Part shown: one piece after another, positions 37,140 to 49,033 of the stretch
Position numbering within the stretch: position 1 is the first letter of the stretch
How the letters are laid out: each line of letters opens with the position of its first letter
Source of the DNA: Lates calcarifer
Lineage: Eukaryota; Chordata; Actinopteri; Centropomidae
Assembly: GCF_001640805.2 (NCBI RefSeq)
Contig: NC_066850.1
Span: 15,931,036-15,995,035, forward strand
Direction: 5' to 3'
DNA: 64,000 bases
The notes under the pieces: generated by a model
The model's database searches: none
Told to the model about the DNA's origin: nothing
What the model saw: the letters and a program-made list of their open reading frames with translations, nothing else
Position numbers and translations under genes: made by a program

Positions 37140-38241
37140 GCAGCGATGAAACCGAGACTCCACTCTGTGTGAGGCCCATGGACCCACCCAGCTACCCCCT
37201 ACCTCCCCTGGTTTGAAGACTGACGTGTTGAAATGCTACTGTCTAATGAAATGCTGTCTGTGTGAGGTTGAGTGTTGACGTCCCCCTCCACACCTCCCTG
37301 CTCCTTCCTCATGAAAGATAAAACATGGACAAGACATGACTGTACGGACTACTTTAGAAACTAAAACCAACAGGCATCAGTCTTTTTTAATCTACTTCCC
37401 CCTCGGCCGCCTGTGAGGGGACATTATTAGGTTTAATGTTAGCAATGGAGATAGAGGATGAAAAACAAAAATCCAGTGGGATTGCTCCTGTTTGCTTTTG
37501 GTGGTGGAATTTGCTCTGCTCCTGAGAATTATCTCTTTATGGATTTCCTGTCTGGCTATGCAAGGCTTCCGATTTCCTCTCTGTCTTCCTCCAACCTTAT
37601 CTATCGAAGGAGTTAAATGCTCCACATTTGATTGTAGTTCAGCGTCTTTTAGCACATTGTACATTGTTAATTTCAGGCAGTCATGCTTAGAGCTACTCAG
37701 AAGTAGCAGGAAAGTGGGGGTGTTGTAGCGATTAAACCTGTTTCATTTCAGAGTCGCAGGGCTGCCTTGTCACCACAGTGTCTACTCAGAAAGACACATC
37801 ACAGCACCAGTCCTCATCTAAAAACTGCACATTACACTCATCATATGGTATTTCCAGCTATTCTCAAGAATAGAGTTCTATACCTGATAATAAGCCCTTT
37901 GTAGAGTCTAGACTGCAGACATTCTATGTCATACACTGCAATGTAGTAACAGTAAATCATTAAAGTACCTCCTGCTTCTCATTAAAGTCACTTAGAGCAG
38001 CTTTGTGATTTTCACTTTATCTGGAAAGCACTACTGTAAAAAATAAATTCATTGTTGGCATTTTTTAAGCAAAATGACTGAAACGTTCTACACACTGTCA
38101 GGTTCCAGCTTCTGAAATGGCAGGATTTGCTGCTTCTCCTCGTCATGTATAACTTGACTATTGGACTTTTATTCAGACAAAGCAAAGATGTCACCTTGGA
38201 TTCTGTGAAGTTATGATTGTTATTTAATCACTTTCTTTTTT

Positions 38242-38323
38242 TAAACATTTTATACAACAAACAATGATTTGAAATAATCAGCAGTCTAATCGACAATGAA
38301 AATAACCATTAGTTGCAGCCCTA
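38242..38323 (-). mobile_element. MITE-like teleost repeat fragment
   Basis: TCTAATCGACAATGAAAATA followed by ACCATTAGTTGCAGCCCTA matches the inverted end of the same family as 6946-7256. Only about 80 bp is left. Confidence 0.7.
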
Positions 38324-41300
38324 CTTTTAGGCAGCAGAGAGAAGCAATACAGGGACATTATAGCACAAATTCAATGCAGCAGGCTAATTCGTAACAAGGT
38401 TGTGCCATTGCCCACACCTCAGTCTCTGTTGATTTGGAGTATCAGGCACACCCAGAGTAATAAATGACAGTACTTTGCTCAGGGTTTTATATACTTGTGT
38501 GTGGAAATGGTTAAAAAGTGCAGAAGTGGTGAGAAAAGTTGACAAGTCAGGCCTGCTCACTATCACTTTGATCTCAACAGTGACCAGGAAGGAAATGTGA
38601 ACTCTGTAAGTCCTCACCTGCTCTGTATCTGCCATTTGCTTTTTGTCTGTCTGTGCAGTAGAACCAGAAACCTAAACACATAAAACACTGCTAAGACCAG
38701 ATTGTCACTCCTACTTTTCTGCCAAGTTTTGAAATTCTCAAATACTTTGGGTCTCACAGTAAAGAGTATTTGTTACCTTGGCTCTAGTCTGTGATACTGT
38801 GGACAGCATCTTGGCGAATGGAGTCAGCTCTAGTCACACTTTCTGGGCCCATGCGATTAGACATTTTATTTATGGTGCCTATTACAGTTCCACTCTTGTT
38901 GTAAATCAGCCACCATATGGGCATCGCCCAAGATCTGCACCACACACACTCACTCTCTGCCTGCCTGAACTCAGGCTTTGGCCATAGACCCACCTTGTGC
39001 TGACAGATGTGTTGGTTCTTTGATGGATGAAACCACTCTGACACTACCGCATGCTGGCCTGGACTCAGAGAGTTTTCACTCTCTGCTAGTGCTGCAGAGG
39101 AGGATGCTTGGGGTTTAGTGGATGATGTGCCATGGTAGTTGAGCAAATACTGAAAAATGGCTGCAAAATTTAGTGTTGCACAGAGGAGGGGCGCCGTATC
39201 ATTACTTTTAACATGATGTTTGTTGTATTTCTCCTGTTTTCCATATACTAGGACAATTCATGTTCAGTTTTACTCCTTTTGTAATGATCCAACTTCAGCT
39301 GTCTTTGTATTTTTAGATAGTGGCCTCACTATTTTATCTACAATCATTGAAATTTTGTAAAGAGCACAAGGAGCTTATATGAGGGAAAATGTGCAGAATT
39401 TGAACAAACTTTTGAGCTCTTGTTCAAACCACAGTAGATTGATTTACCTCTGTAAATCCTGTCGGTAATTCATTGTAGACAATACACACTGTATAACCTT
39501 ACAACAGATAAACCCCATCACATATGCAGCAGTCATTAGCCTCAGAAAAAGCAAAGCTCTCAGCCAGGCTTTATAAACACTGTTGATTAATCCAGTGTCA
39601 CAGCAGCTGCTGTGAGAAACTTCATTAGAGTGTGTGGTAGGCGGGAGACTCTTATTAACCTAAGTAGCTGTACATTCACTCCCAGGGCACAAGCCCAATA
39701 ACAACACAATATCAAGTCAACATTTTACATTGACATATTCAGCAGCTATTCAGCATTGTTACCAATTTAACTTTGAGGAGTTGAAAAGTAGTCTAGTCAG
39801 ACATGTCAGTCATTGAGCTCCAGTGAGAAATAAGAGATTGCCACAGCAAAGAGAGGGACATATTTTCATGTTACAGTAGCTAGAATGAATTGTCACATGT
39901 CAAATGTATTTCTGTTAAAAGCTGTTATAACCAATATCTTTACATTAACAATGGATCAGAAGACTCAGCAGTGTAGTGACAAACACACAGAGGGGTATTA
40001 GTTGGTTCAGTTTTACAGCCTTTGAGCTCATTATTTTGGTTTCATTGCCTGCTGCTGTACTGTTTTGGTTCACTTTGAGCACTCTCATCCATGTTGTGTT
40101 TAGATGCAGCAGGCTGTGTTTAGCTGAAAAGCAGAGAATGACTAGTTACTAGTCACTACTTGCATAACTGTATCAACAGTTAATACACTCTTAAAGTGAA
40201 GCTGCACAAACCAATTATATTACATTATTGTTTTGTAATTAAAATGTAGCTTTTTAAAATGCTTACTTCCACTTCTTCCTGATACTGTGCCAAATTGTGT
40301 TGTGTGTGGCTTTTAAATAATCAATGACAATTAGTAGTGCAGCTGTACTGACAGGTTGTGGTGGAAAAACATCTTACTCAGGTTGTACTGTGTGTAATTG
40401 CTAGAATCCTACAGAGAGGAAAACATAATTCACACTTCCCTACACATATAAAATCAGCTGATAGACTAAACCAACCAATGTAATAGTATTTTTGTAACCT
40501 CACAGTCACTGGATTTCCATGATTGTACTGTCTTAGTGTGAGCTAAATAAATAGCTTCCAGTAATGACTCAGCTGTTCATCAGCAGTCCAGCACTGAGAA
40601 GGATGTTGCTCTTCTTCTCCCTGAAACCTTTATCTTTTTTAGTCTCTTTAATCACATCTTTTCCCATGACAAAATGCATTCATGGTCTCTGAACCAGCTT
40701 ACATACAGACTGTAGTGGGGCTAGACACAGGACAGTCCATTCAGTATTCCACCAGCTTTAGGTTTTGCAGTCATAACATAGTGTTTTGATTCCAAGCTGA
40801 ACAAATGGCAAAAGGTGCCCTTCAGATATGGAAAAAAGAAAAAAGCTGTTGTTATTATCTCTTCTTTCCCTGCTACTAAAAAGAAACTGGGTCAGAAATC
40901 TGCTGCGAGTGATGTTTAAATATTATGTAATATGTCATGGCATTTTATCCTGCGTAAGCACTCCTCATCTTTTCAGGGGCAGAGAGAGCGTGCTGTTTTT
41001 ACGGCAGTGTTTCCTGTAGAGGTTTGGAAGCTTTGGAGGGGATGAGGATAATTTCTGTTACAGAATGCGTTTCAGTATAGGAGTATACTGTATCTAACTT
41101 GTGTAGGCAGTTGGGGATACAGTATGTATATATAAGTGTGGATATGGATGGATATGGAAATGAAATGCCAGTTTATAGTTTACTTGTGAATGTACATCTT
41201 CCTGTGCACTGATGCATTTTTTTATTTTTGTTGTAAAATATATTTTTGACCTAATTGGAGTTTCATGCCTGGCAGCTTCTCACTACACCAGTATTTCAAA

Positions 41301-43475
41301 GTGCAAATTTTGCCGACAAAATCAGTGCATTTCAACGTGTCGCACTTCATGGAGTTCAGTTTTATACGCAAATTTGTGTCTTTGACCAATAACAAGCAGT
41401 TGTAACAGTGTTGACCTTAAGGAACGGAAAGCAGAGAGTCAGAAAGCTAGAGATGGAGGATGCACACACATCAGTGAGGTAGAAAACATGTTTCCACGTC
41501 ATAAGAGCTCTAGTATTTGAAGAAAGCTTGCTGGACCCCTTAAAATTGCTGTATAGAGATGAATTTCTATGCAACCCTAACTTTTTTTTTAAAATGATGC
41601 TTAAAAAAGCTATCATTAAGGTCAGCTGTATGGGTAGAAAGAAAATGACCTGTGTTTGTCCAGAAACATCAATGGACAGCACAGGTTAAAAGAACAGAAG
41701 CCTCTGAACGCTAACATAAAAAAACTAACGTTAGCATGCTGTTTGCCTGCTGGACAAATTAAGAGCACAGACACACTCATTCATGTTATTGTATTTGTGA
41801 CAGTGACATGTATGCAAATCCTGCTCTTTCCTCAAAATATACAAGACACTAGATATATAGACCAGATAAGCTATGTTAATGCAAAAACTAATGCAAAAAG
41901 GTGTGTAAACAGCTTCACTCCTGATAAGCTATGTCAATACAGGTCTTAATCTGTATTATTGATCATAAAAAGAGACCATGCACCTGTTTGTTTATTTCCC
42001 CTGGAAAATTGTAAGCATGGCAACGTGACACATTTTCAACATGACACATTTTCCACCAAACACACTCTCTCTCTGCTCCTCCATCAGCTGTCACAGATTC
42101 CCACACTGAGTCCAAAAGCATGTCAAACATAGAATCTGATGAATGTTAGCAGTATTCAATACCTTAAAACCTGTGTTTATTTCTATAGTTTCAGTGCAGA
42201 AGCAAAAGAAGAAGAATATAGCTATAAAATATGGTGATAAACAGATAAAAGGCAAAATTAATCAAATTTAAGCCTCCCAAGTGGCCCACAAAACCAGCTT
42301 CTCTCAAAATGAAAAGGAAAAAAAATCAAAGCAGATGGCTTTGCACCATTACTCCTCTCCCTGCCTTTGCTTTATGTCTGTGCTTTCGGCCATAACTTGG
42401 TTTGGTTTTAGTTCAGAGTGTGTATGTCATCTCATCCACACAGCAGGCTGCTGGCTTTGGTCTGAAAGCCAGATAAAAGGCAGACAAAAAGTCCCCCAAA
42501 CTCAGACCGCCAAATGTCACCTTGCCTTGAAATACAGCATTTTGTGTTTTCTCCCCTGAAGAACAGGCCAGCCACACTGCACCTTGAAATGATGGTGACG
42601 TTGGTCTGTTCTTATTTTAACATAGTAAATCCACACAAGGTTGTCTGATGTGCAGTGTTACACACATTTGACTCACTGACACATCAAAGTTGCTTAAACT
42701 AAATATTAACATTTGTCCTCCTGTTCTGAGGTAGAAAGGAAATGCAATACAGTTGCATGAATGCATTTTTAGTCAAGGTTGAATCATGGGCCTTAAAATG
42801 TTGTGTCCTGCATAGTAGAATATACTACTAAATGTGTGAGCTGTCACTGTGAGTCTATTTGCTTTGAGTCAAGTATCTGACTTCGCCTTAATTAAACACA
42901 GCAGGCTCAAGTTTGCTCACCATCCTGTATTGCAGCAATACCTTCTATGTTTTCAGTTGGTGACATCATCATACATGCAAATCTGTGATCATGTTCACTA
43001 ACATCCTGGTTTCACTGATTCCTCAAGCTTCTCTGCTTCAGAAAACATTCTCAGTACATAGATGCTTCAGCTGTTATGATACAACCTTTGCTGCTGACAA
43101 CAGTATGTCAGGGACTGTCTGAAAATAGAATTGCATCACCAGCTACTGTGCCAACAATTATCACTGACAATGACATTGAAAAATGTAGATGGATATTTTT
43201 AAACCACTATTCTTTTTTTAAAAAGTCTTCATGAACATTTTGAAGTCCCAAGAATATTTTTTCTGATCTGTCTTTTTAAACTTTGCCACCACCCAGCGTT
43301 TACCAGAATGATCATGTTTCTTGTCAGTCTGCCAGAGAGAAAGGCTGCAGGCCAGGGAAAGTTGATATGATAAATAGGTCTTGCCAATATATTGACCACA
43401 ATTCTTTAAAAAATACACTCTTAGGAATCTATGAAGATTGTTTGTTTAAATGAAAATAAATTCTATTGACTGATT

Positions 43476-43512
43476 TATTGATATCTGAATTTTTAACACC
43501 CAGATATCAATA
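43476..43512. repeat. Perfect 12-bp stem hairpin
   Basis: TATTGATATCTG and CAGATATCAATA are exact reverse complements with a 13-nt AT-rich spacer. There is no T-tract or gene context to give it a role; it may be a relic of transposon ends. Confidence 0.55.
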
Positions 43513-44265
43513 CCATTTGAAAAAAACAGAATTGGTCGGGCTATAGTAGTAATGTTGCTAAAACAAACATAACTGTCAGCTGTCAGTTTTCCCAGCATCT
43601 GTAATCAGTTCTGGTGTTTCTGCATGTGGGTTTGTGCAGACGTGTGTATGCATACTATTTTAACCATCAGCACAGCTTCACTGAAAAAGCCTTTTTAAAT
43701 TACTGTGACGTTAATGGTTATTTTATATTAACATTTTAATATAAAGTTGGTGGATAAAAAGTAGCTATAGCATATGAGTTCAGAGCAATATACAGTAATT
43801 GCAATTCATGGCAACATCCTGGCAATGTAACATTTTATATTCAATGCCATATCATCCTCTAAAATGCAAGTGAATGAATGTCTCAAAGGTGCAGTTTCCT
43901 GCATTTACACATTTCTATTTTGATTTGTTTTCCGGTTAGAGTCTGTCACTTTAAGAGTCAGTTCTTCACTTGGCTCAAAGACAGCATTTTGTTTCTCATC
44001 ACTTTCACAGGAAATAACTATGACTTAGCTTAACATGTATTAAGAAACACACAGCAAATTTCCATCATGTATGTCTACTTGAAATTACAAGCTCTGGAAA
44101 GTTTGAACCACCAAACAGTGTATACTGGAATGTGCTAATGAGCTAATTTATTTTTTTTTTGAATTTTTGAATTGATTAGCTACCTTGAAATTAATGAAAT
44201 TAGATGGTAATTATATTGACCTCATAATGAAATATTTGTTGCGTCCTCTAATTTGCTCTTGCTAG

Positions 44266-44295
44266 GTCTTCCTGCCAGAGACCAGAGACAGATCT
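44266..44295 (+). CDS. osbpl8: Candidate 30-nt cassette microexon of osbpl8
   Basis: Thirty bases lie between a good acceptor (TTTGCTCTTGCTAG) and a consensus donor (TCT|GTAAGT). In phase 0, as required by the 25930-25974 exon, it reads VFLPETRDRS with no stop. Because its length is a multiple of three, including or skipping it leaves the frame to 46905-46941 intact. Human ORP8 has about 11-12 residues between the EPDRTSL and VVANSDE blocks, which is accounted for by the 37-nt exon alone, so this piece would be an optional fish insertion. It may be a chance pair of splice sites. The right flank is a transposon-like element beginning 21 bp after the donor. Confidence 0.3.
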
Positions 44296-44316
44296 GTAAG
44301 TACTGAATGACTTTAA

Positions 44317-44818
44317 CTTAAAACTGCAGTGTGGAACTTCCGTCTCCCCTTTCTGGTAGTGAGAGTAATTACACAAACACTGTTGTCACATGCATATGGT
44401 GTACGCTTACAGGTGAACACGCCCCCATCCTTGTTAGCAATTGCTATCGTTTTTAGACTGTAATCCTCCTGTCCTAAAGGCAAGTTTCTTTTGTATCTCG
44501 AGCATCATTCTTGGACACTTCTTAGGTTTTCCACCATACTCCCACTTGTAGCATTCTCTGTGTCCATTGCTCTGGTAGCTCCTCTCTTCAGCCCTGGCAA
44601 ACCAATCAATGCTTGTTGACAGAAATCCAATAACCACCACCAGTGCACCAGCGTGGGAATGTCGCCACAGCTGCCAGATTTATACTGGAATACTGAGAAA
44701 TACTGAGAGATTTACCTGGTGCTGATAGGCTTAATCAGCATTGTGTGAACTTGTTTGGCAAGGGCTTGTATGTAACAATGTTATTTTATATGTAAATGTT
44801 CTGCACTCCAACTTTAAG
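44317..44818. mobile_element. Non-autonomous DNA element with terminal inverted repeats
   Basis: The left end is CTTAAAACTGCAGTGTGGAA. The right end, reverse-complemented, is CTTAAAGTTGGAGTGCAGAA. They match at 17 of 24 positions over the outermost 24 bases (44317-44340 and 44795-44818), with mostly transition differences. About 500 bp, no coding capacity. TTAA lies at 44313-44316 and again at 44814-44817, but it does not flank both ends symmetrically, so no clean target duplication is established. It is probably a MITE. Confidence 0.6.
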
Positions 44819-46796
44819 ACAACCGTTTGATTGGTCTGTCATTATAAATCCACCCCTCCACTCCTACAGTCGAGTCACCCACCAGCTTCCATTGCTTGAT
44901 TGTCGATTTATAGTCAAGAAAGCTTTTCAAATGCTAATATAGGTCTACCACATGTAGTGATCCATCTGTGTGCTCTCATTACACACAAAACTCAAAAAAC
45001 TCAAACTGCCTGTCATCATTTATATTTCTTGATAGTGACACTTGGAGATTATTCATAGCCCCTCACTTTGTCTCACTGTCAGTCTCCTTCCCACCTCACA
45101 TACTCATCTGCATAATTAATCAGCACTAATCATCAGGTTAGGCTTTTATGAAGAGCATGCAACCGGGCTTCACAAGTCAGTCTGTCAGTTAAGGAAACTG
45201 GTGACAGTTGCCAGGAGCTCATCTCTTGTTAAACCAAACAGAATATGATTTAGGAAAGATGGCTTATTTTGGGATTAGGCTCAGACTGTGATCATGGATT
45301 GCAGCATTTTCACACACGTTGTGAAAGCCACTGTGTAAATGTAAGACTGTTGATTTGAATCCCTGGACTATTTAGGAAGAACCATCTAGGAAACCCTCAT
45401 GTCACTCCTCCATGCCCTCTGACTATGGGTCAGTGTTTTGCAACCCAGAGGGAGTGGCCAAAGTGTAACTGTGCGTTCCCACTGCGAGACAATGGACTGA
45501 GCCAAGATTAAATTAGAAAACCACTCTGTTGATGCTTCTCCACAAAGCCTTGATAATTGACCTCTGACGTTCAGTGACAGTTTCCTAATCCATTCACCTT
45601 ATTGTTGTAAGCAGGTCTTAATGCTGTCTATCCTCTCAACTTGTGGCTCTAACCAATCAGAATTCAGCTATTTGATTCCCCCTTCCTGATTAACGGAGCA
45701 ATATCCAATCACTGGCATTGTTTTCTCTGTCTTTCTCCTTACTGAACAGCTTGTGGTTGTGTTTCGTCTGAGGGATCAGGGGATCCTGCCTCGTTCTGGG
45801 TATAACAGTGACGTCAGTTTTCCACCCTATCCACTGCAGCCTTTACGGATTGCCATTGTGTGTAAATTAGGATCTTGTTAAATGGGCAGTTCCACGTAAA
45901 CCATTACGACAAGTATCCTCCTGAAGATGGAAAGATTAGGAAAATTTTCTAGCGTGTTGACATTTTGTGTGTCCTGAGTTATGGTTGTGGATGTGACTGA
46001 ACAGAAACAGTGCACCTGCTGCTGAGCTGTTGCTGATGTATTGCTTGCAGAATAGAGGATAGCCATGCTGAGAGAACCTCATCAGAGCCTGTTTATTTTT
46101 TGGCCAGCTGTTAAGTGTTTCTGCCCACTGCTGTGCATGGGAACAGGTGGAGGGAGTCATGTGTATAGCTAGAACTCAACTTTTGGCCAGTTGCTGTTGC
46201 TGTGCTGTGTTGTCTGTGAGTTGGTCTTAATTTGACGAATAGGTGGCACACCACCAACACATCCTCAATAAGACAAAATCTTAAAGTTGAAATGGATAAT
46301 TGAAAGACTTCTTGCATAATTCATCTCCAGATTTAATGAAATTACCCAGCTTTGAATGGATGTAACAGTAATTGTCAGTTGAAAGCATTCAGTCATTTCT
46401 GTTACAAGTTAACTAGTGTATTATGTGTTTATTTATTCCTCTTTGTTTCCCAATCCTTTGTCTTCATTCCCTGCCACTGCCCCAACCTGTTGCCAGTTTT
46501 GTGTCAACTTATGTCCTCTGTTAACATTTTGGTTAAACTAATGTGTGTTTTTTTTTCTTTTGTTTTCTGTCTCTTGTCTCCTCTTTTTTTATTATTATTC
46601 TTTGTTGTCATCCCGTGTGGCTGCGGCTTCTCCCACTGCTGCTGCTGTTGCTGCTGTTGCTGATGCTGCCCACTATCGCCAACCCTGCTGCACGCAAAAC
46701 CCACCACTGCCAACATCTGGTCAACAACACATGATGGACGCCCCCACCCGCTCCACCCCCTCCCTTTTAATCTTTATCCAAAATCTCTGACACACT
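44819..46796 (+). other. osbpl8: osbpl8 intron, non-coding
   Basis: No exon is supported. The last 250 bp contain a CTG repeat and become strongly pyrimidine-rich toward the exon at 46905. Confidence 0.5.
46635..46669. repeat. Imperfect (CTG)n trinucleotide repeat
   Basis: CTGCTGCTGCTGTTGCTGCT and further CTG/TTG units. The minus strand would read as a glutamine run, but no gene is supported there. It supplies many UGC words about 240 nt upstream of the 37-nt exon. Confidence 0.85.
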
Positions 46797-46904
46797 TTTT
46801 CAATCCTTCTCTCTCTCTCTCACTTGTTCTCTCTGTTTCTACAACTTTTTTTCTCTTCCTCTTGTGCTTTTCTTTTTCTGTCTCCACCCTTTTCCCCCCG
46901 CTAG
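46797..46904 (+). promoter_or_regulatory. osbpl8: Extended polypyrimidine tract upstream of the 37-nt exon
   Basis: About 105 nt are nearly all C and T, with repeated TCTCTCT and CTTCCTCTTG words, ending TTTTCCCCCCGCTAG. This is a strong acceptor and also rich in the motifs that PTB proteins bind. Regulation by PTB is inferred, not shown. Confidence 0.5.
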
Positions 46905-46941
46905 CACCATGCAGAGTTGAGAGAGCACCATGCCACCTCCG
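46905..46941 (+). CDS. osbpl8: ORP8 second coding exon, 37-nt
   Basis: It is bounded by a strong acceptor (CCCCGCTAG) and a donor (CTCCG|GTAAGC). Entered in phase 0 it encodes HHAELREHHATS plus the first base of a codon, which the next exon (starting CT) completes as GCT, alanine. The result, ...ATSAAVVCSDE, lines up with human ...GPSTVVANSDE. The residue content is not conserved, but length and phase match what ORP8 requires between its first and third N-terminal blocks. Its small size, the upstream UGC/CT-rich sequence and the (GT)n tract about 100 bp downstream suggest regulated inclusion. If skipped, the frame would shift. Confidence 0.55.
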
Positions 46942-47037
46942 GTAAGCCAGTGACCTTTCAGAGGAAGGGCTAAGGGCAGTGCACACAGTCAGAGGAAGGG
47001 CCAGGGCTGGTATTCAGGGGCCGGTGGAATATACAGG

Positions 47038-47039
<2 letters not shown>

Positions 47040-47108
<69 letters not shown>
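47040..47108. repeat. (GT)n microsatellite, long
   Basis: About 69 bp of alternating GT on the transcribed (RNA-sense) strand, starting 98 nt after the 37-nt exon. As RNA it is a (UG)34 tract, a class bound by TDP-43 and CELF proteins. Confidence 0.95.
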
Positions 47109-47110
<2 letters not shown>

Positions 47111-47498
47111 CTTGTACGGCAAAAAGCTAACAGTAATGGACCCATTTTCCACAATTTCCTCTTTTACATTTGTTTATTTTTCCATATTATTGTGGAGTTA
47201 AACTGCTCTTAGGCTCCAAATAGCTCTGACAGCAGCTTAATTTCTCCAGCAAAGGTCCACCCTCATTAATAAATCATCAACTGCAGTTTGTCATGGAGCA
47301 AAATTTGCACACAGTTTCTTTGACATTAATTTTGTTCTGTGCATTCTTTGTTGTATAAGCTGTCTGTCTGTAGTGCTGCTGCCCCCTTAAAAATCACACA
47401 GTACCTTCTCTTGAGTGTTTTCACCACCTTGTTACTCGCTGCTTTTTTTTACTTTTTTTATTCTTTAATGTATTCAAACTTGATGTTTCTGTATCTTT

Positions 47499-47538
<40 letters not shown>

Positions 47539-48862
47539 GTACAAACTAGAACTTCTCATGCAGATTTATTTTACAGGTTTACAAAGTTTGATTTACAACT
47601 ACCTATCTGTGTCCCTGTTGGCATGTGTTTACCTTGACCCCTGTCCTCTTTGCTACAGTCACCTGTCTGGTGTCTGCTGGGAAAGTGTGTCAGCATGTCA
47701 ACGTGGTGCATCCATACAGATAAGAGCACATATGCCTGTACACAGCTGCAGTTATACATCCACAACTGTCTGTCTGACAGGATATATACAGATGCTCATG
47801 TGGCTTATGATCTGGATTATATAGTATCTTTGTTGTATGTGTTTGGGTATATGCATACCAGTGTGCATAATCTAAATTCATAGTATGTTGTTCTGTGACG
47901 TGAGGATGTTTAACGTATTTGCTGTATTAAAAAGAGATCATGCACTCTACTGAATTTTTAATTGAATACGCAATTTAAATTAGTCTTCAGTAAGAATTAC
48001 TCCCAGCTATGAAAATCTCTTAATGAGCAACTTTGTTTACCATAATCCTTTTTTTTTTCCTGTTGGTGGTGAGGGTGATTTTTAGTACATTTATCATCAC
48101 AATCATCAGTGATTTAAAAACTTCACAGAGCCATATAATGAATAGTGTAAGAAACACACACTTTAATATAAATTGAAATAAAACTGTTTGAAACAAAACA
48201 GGTTATGTTGATGAAGGGCTCCCTAAGCTCATCTTGTCTTGTAAGCATTTGAATACCAGTACATGAGTATTATTAAAAAAGGAAAAATATTTCAGATGCT
48301 CTCCTTGAGCAGGTCTGAGGAGGAGTCTGTCATACAGCTGGTTAATGAGAGTCAAAGAGCAGACTAGTACTCAGAGTATCTAATCTATCGTCACATGTGA
48401 AAAGCTTTTCATGTTCTGGCTGTTTCTCAATTTTAAGATCCATGTCAAGTCAAGTAATTAAAAAAGCGCTATTAGAAGCTACCACTTAACAAAAAACAAA
48501 GATAAAACTCTGTTTTCATTTCATACTTTTATTTTGGCCCTCTGCCAACTAAATGTTGCTAACATTGCTAAGCAATAACACGCCTGCTTGCTTCATTAGC
48601 CCCAGGTAAACAAGGTGGAGTGATAAGGGACAAGCACACATATTGTGGTTATCAGCACTCATGAAACAGTTCTTTTCCAATCATAAGACTTGGATGAAAA
48701 CAACTATTATATAAATAATCAAAATGTGTTATGAAACCGAAGCTGCACCCAGCAGATGCTCCACAAGAGGGCTGTCAGTAGATGTTTTGTGATCTGAGGT
48801 AAGATGGCAACATGTCTGATCTCTCCCCCCATCTCTTTCTTTCTCTCTCTCTCTGCCTCTAG
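47109..48862 (+). other. osbpl8: osbpl8 intron, non-coding
   Basis: A T28 run lies at 47507-47534. It produces a long phenylalanine-rich spurious frame. No other feature was seen until the CT-rich acceptor tract at about 48825-48862. Confidence 0.55.
47507..47534. repeat. Poly-T run
   Basis: 28 consecutive T. It may be the poly-A tail of a minus-strand retroposon, but no body was recognised. Confidence 0.95.
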
Positions 48863-49033
48863 CTGCTGTAGTGTGCAGTGATGAGACCGTCCTTCTGACC
48901 CCAGGCAGGATGAGCCAGCGCCAGGTGAAGGAGCGGGACAAAGAGAGGGAGAAGGAGGCGGGCCTCCAAACGCCCAACAGGGAGCATGTCGCCACCCCTT
49001 CAACTCTCAGCCCGGGGGTCAGCTACAGCCACG
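48863..49033 (+). CDS. osbpl8: ORP8 third coding exon with conserved internal start MSQRQ
   Basis: After a CT-rich acceptor (CTGCCTCTAG) the exon reads AVVCSDETVLLTPGRMSQRQ, closely matching human VVANSDESQLLTPGKMSQRQ, then a charged stretch (VKERDKEREKEAG) and PSTLSPGVSYSHG, aligned with human PSLSPASPHSQG. It ends in phase 1 at CACG|GTAAGA. It is entered in phase 1 (first two bases complete a codon), which agrees with the 37-nt exon. The ATG at 48910 corresponds to human Met43, the start of the short isoform ORP8S that lacks the acidic leader. The next exon, coding for the segment before the PH domain, is beyond the window. This is the firmest osbpl8 identification here. Confidence 0.92.

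Larger units (their letters stand above)
34897..44265 (+). other. osbpl8: osbpl8 intron, non-coding
   Basis: It contains repeat fragments at 36053 and 38242, a poly-C run at 37117 and a hairpin at 43476, listed separately. No coding exon is supported. Open frames here (such as the minus-strand one at 38784-39146) show no domain, no splice-site logic and no coding bias. Confidence 0.5.

Noticed and set aside
37144..37260. Exon after the C23-GCAG acceptor-like site
   Set aside because: The ATG frame that follows stops after a few codons and no donor is found at a sensible distance.
38784..39146. 120-codon minus-strand open frame
   Set aside because: No recognisable domain, no start context or splice support. 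Considered chance.
46504..46716. Glutamine-repeat protein on the minus strand
   Set aside because: The glutamines come from the CTG repeat only; nothing else in the frame resembles a protein and no gene is expected there.
47339..47824. 161-codon plus-strand open frame
   Set aside because: It spans the T28 run, which it translates as poly-phenylalanine. No homology or splice logic, and it lies in an osbpl8 intron.
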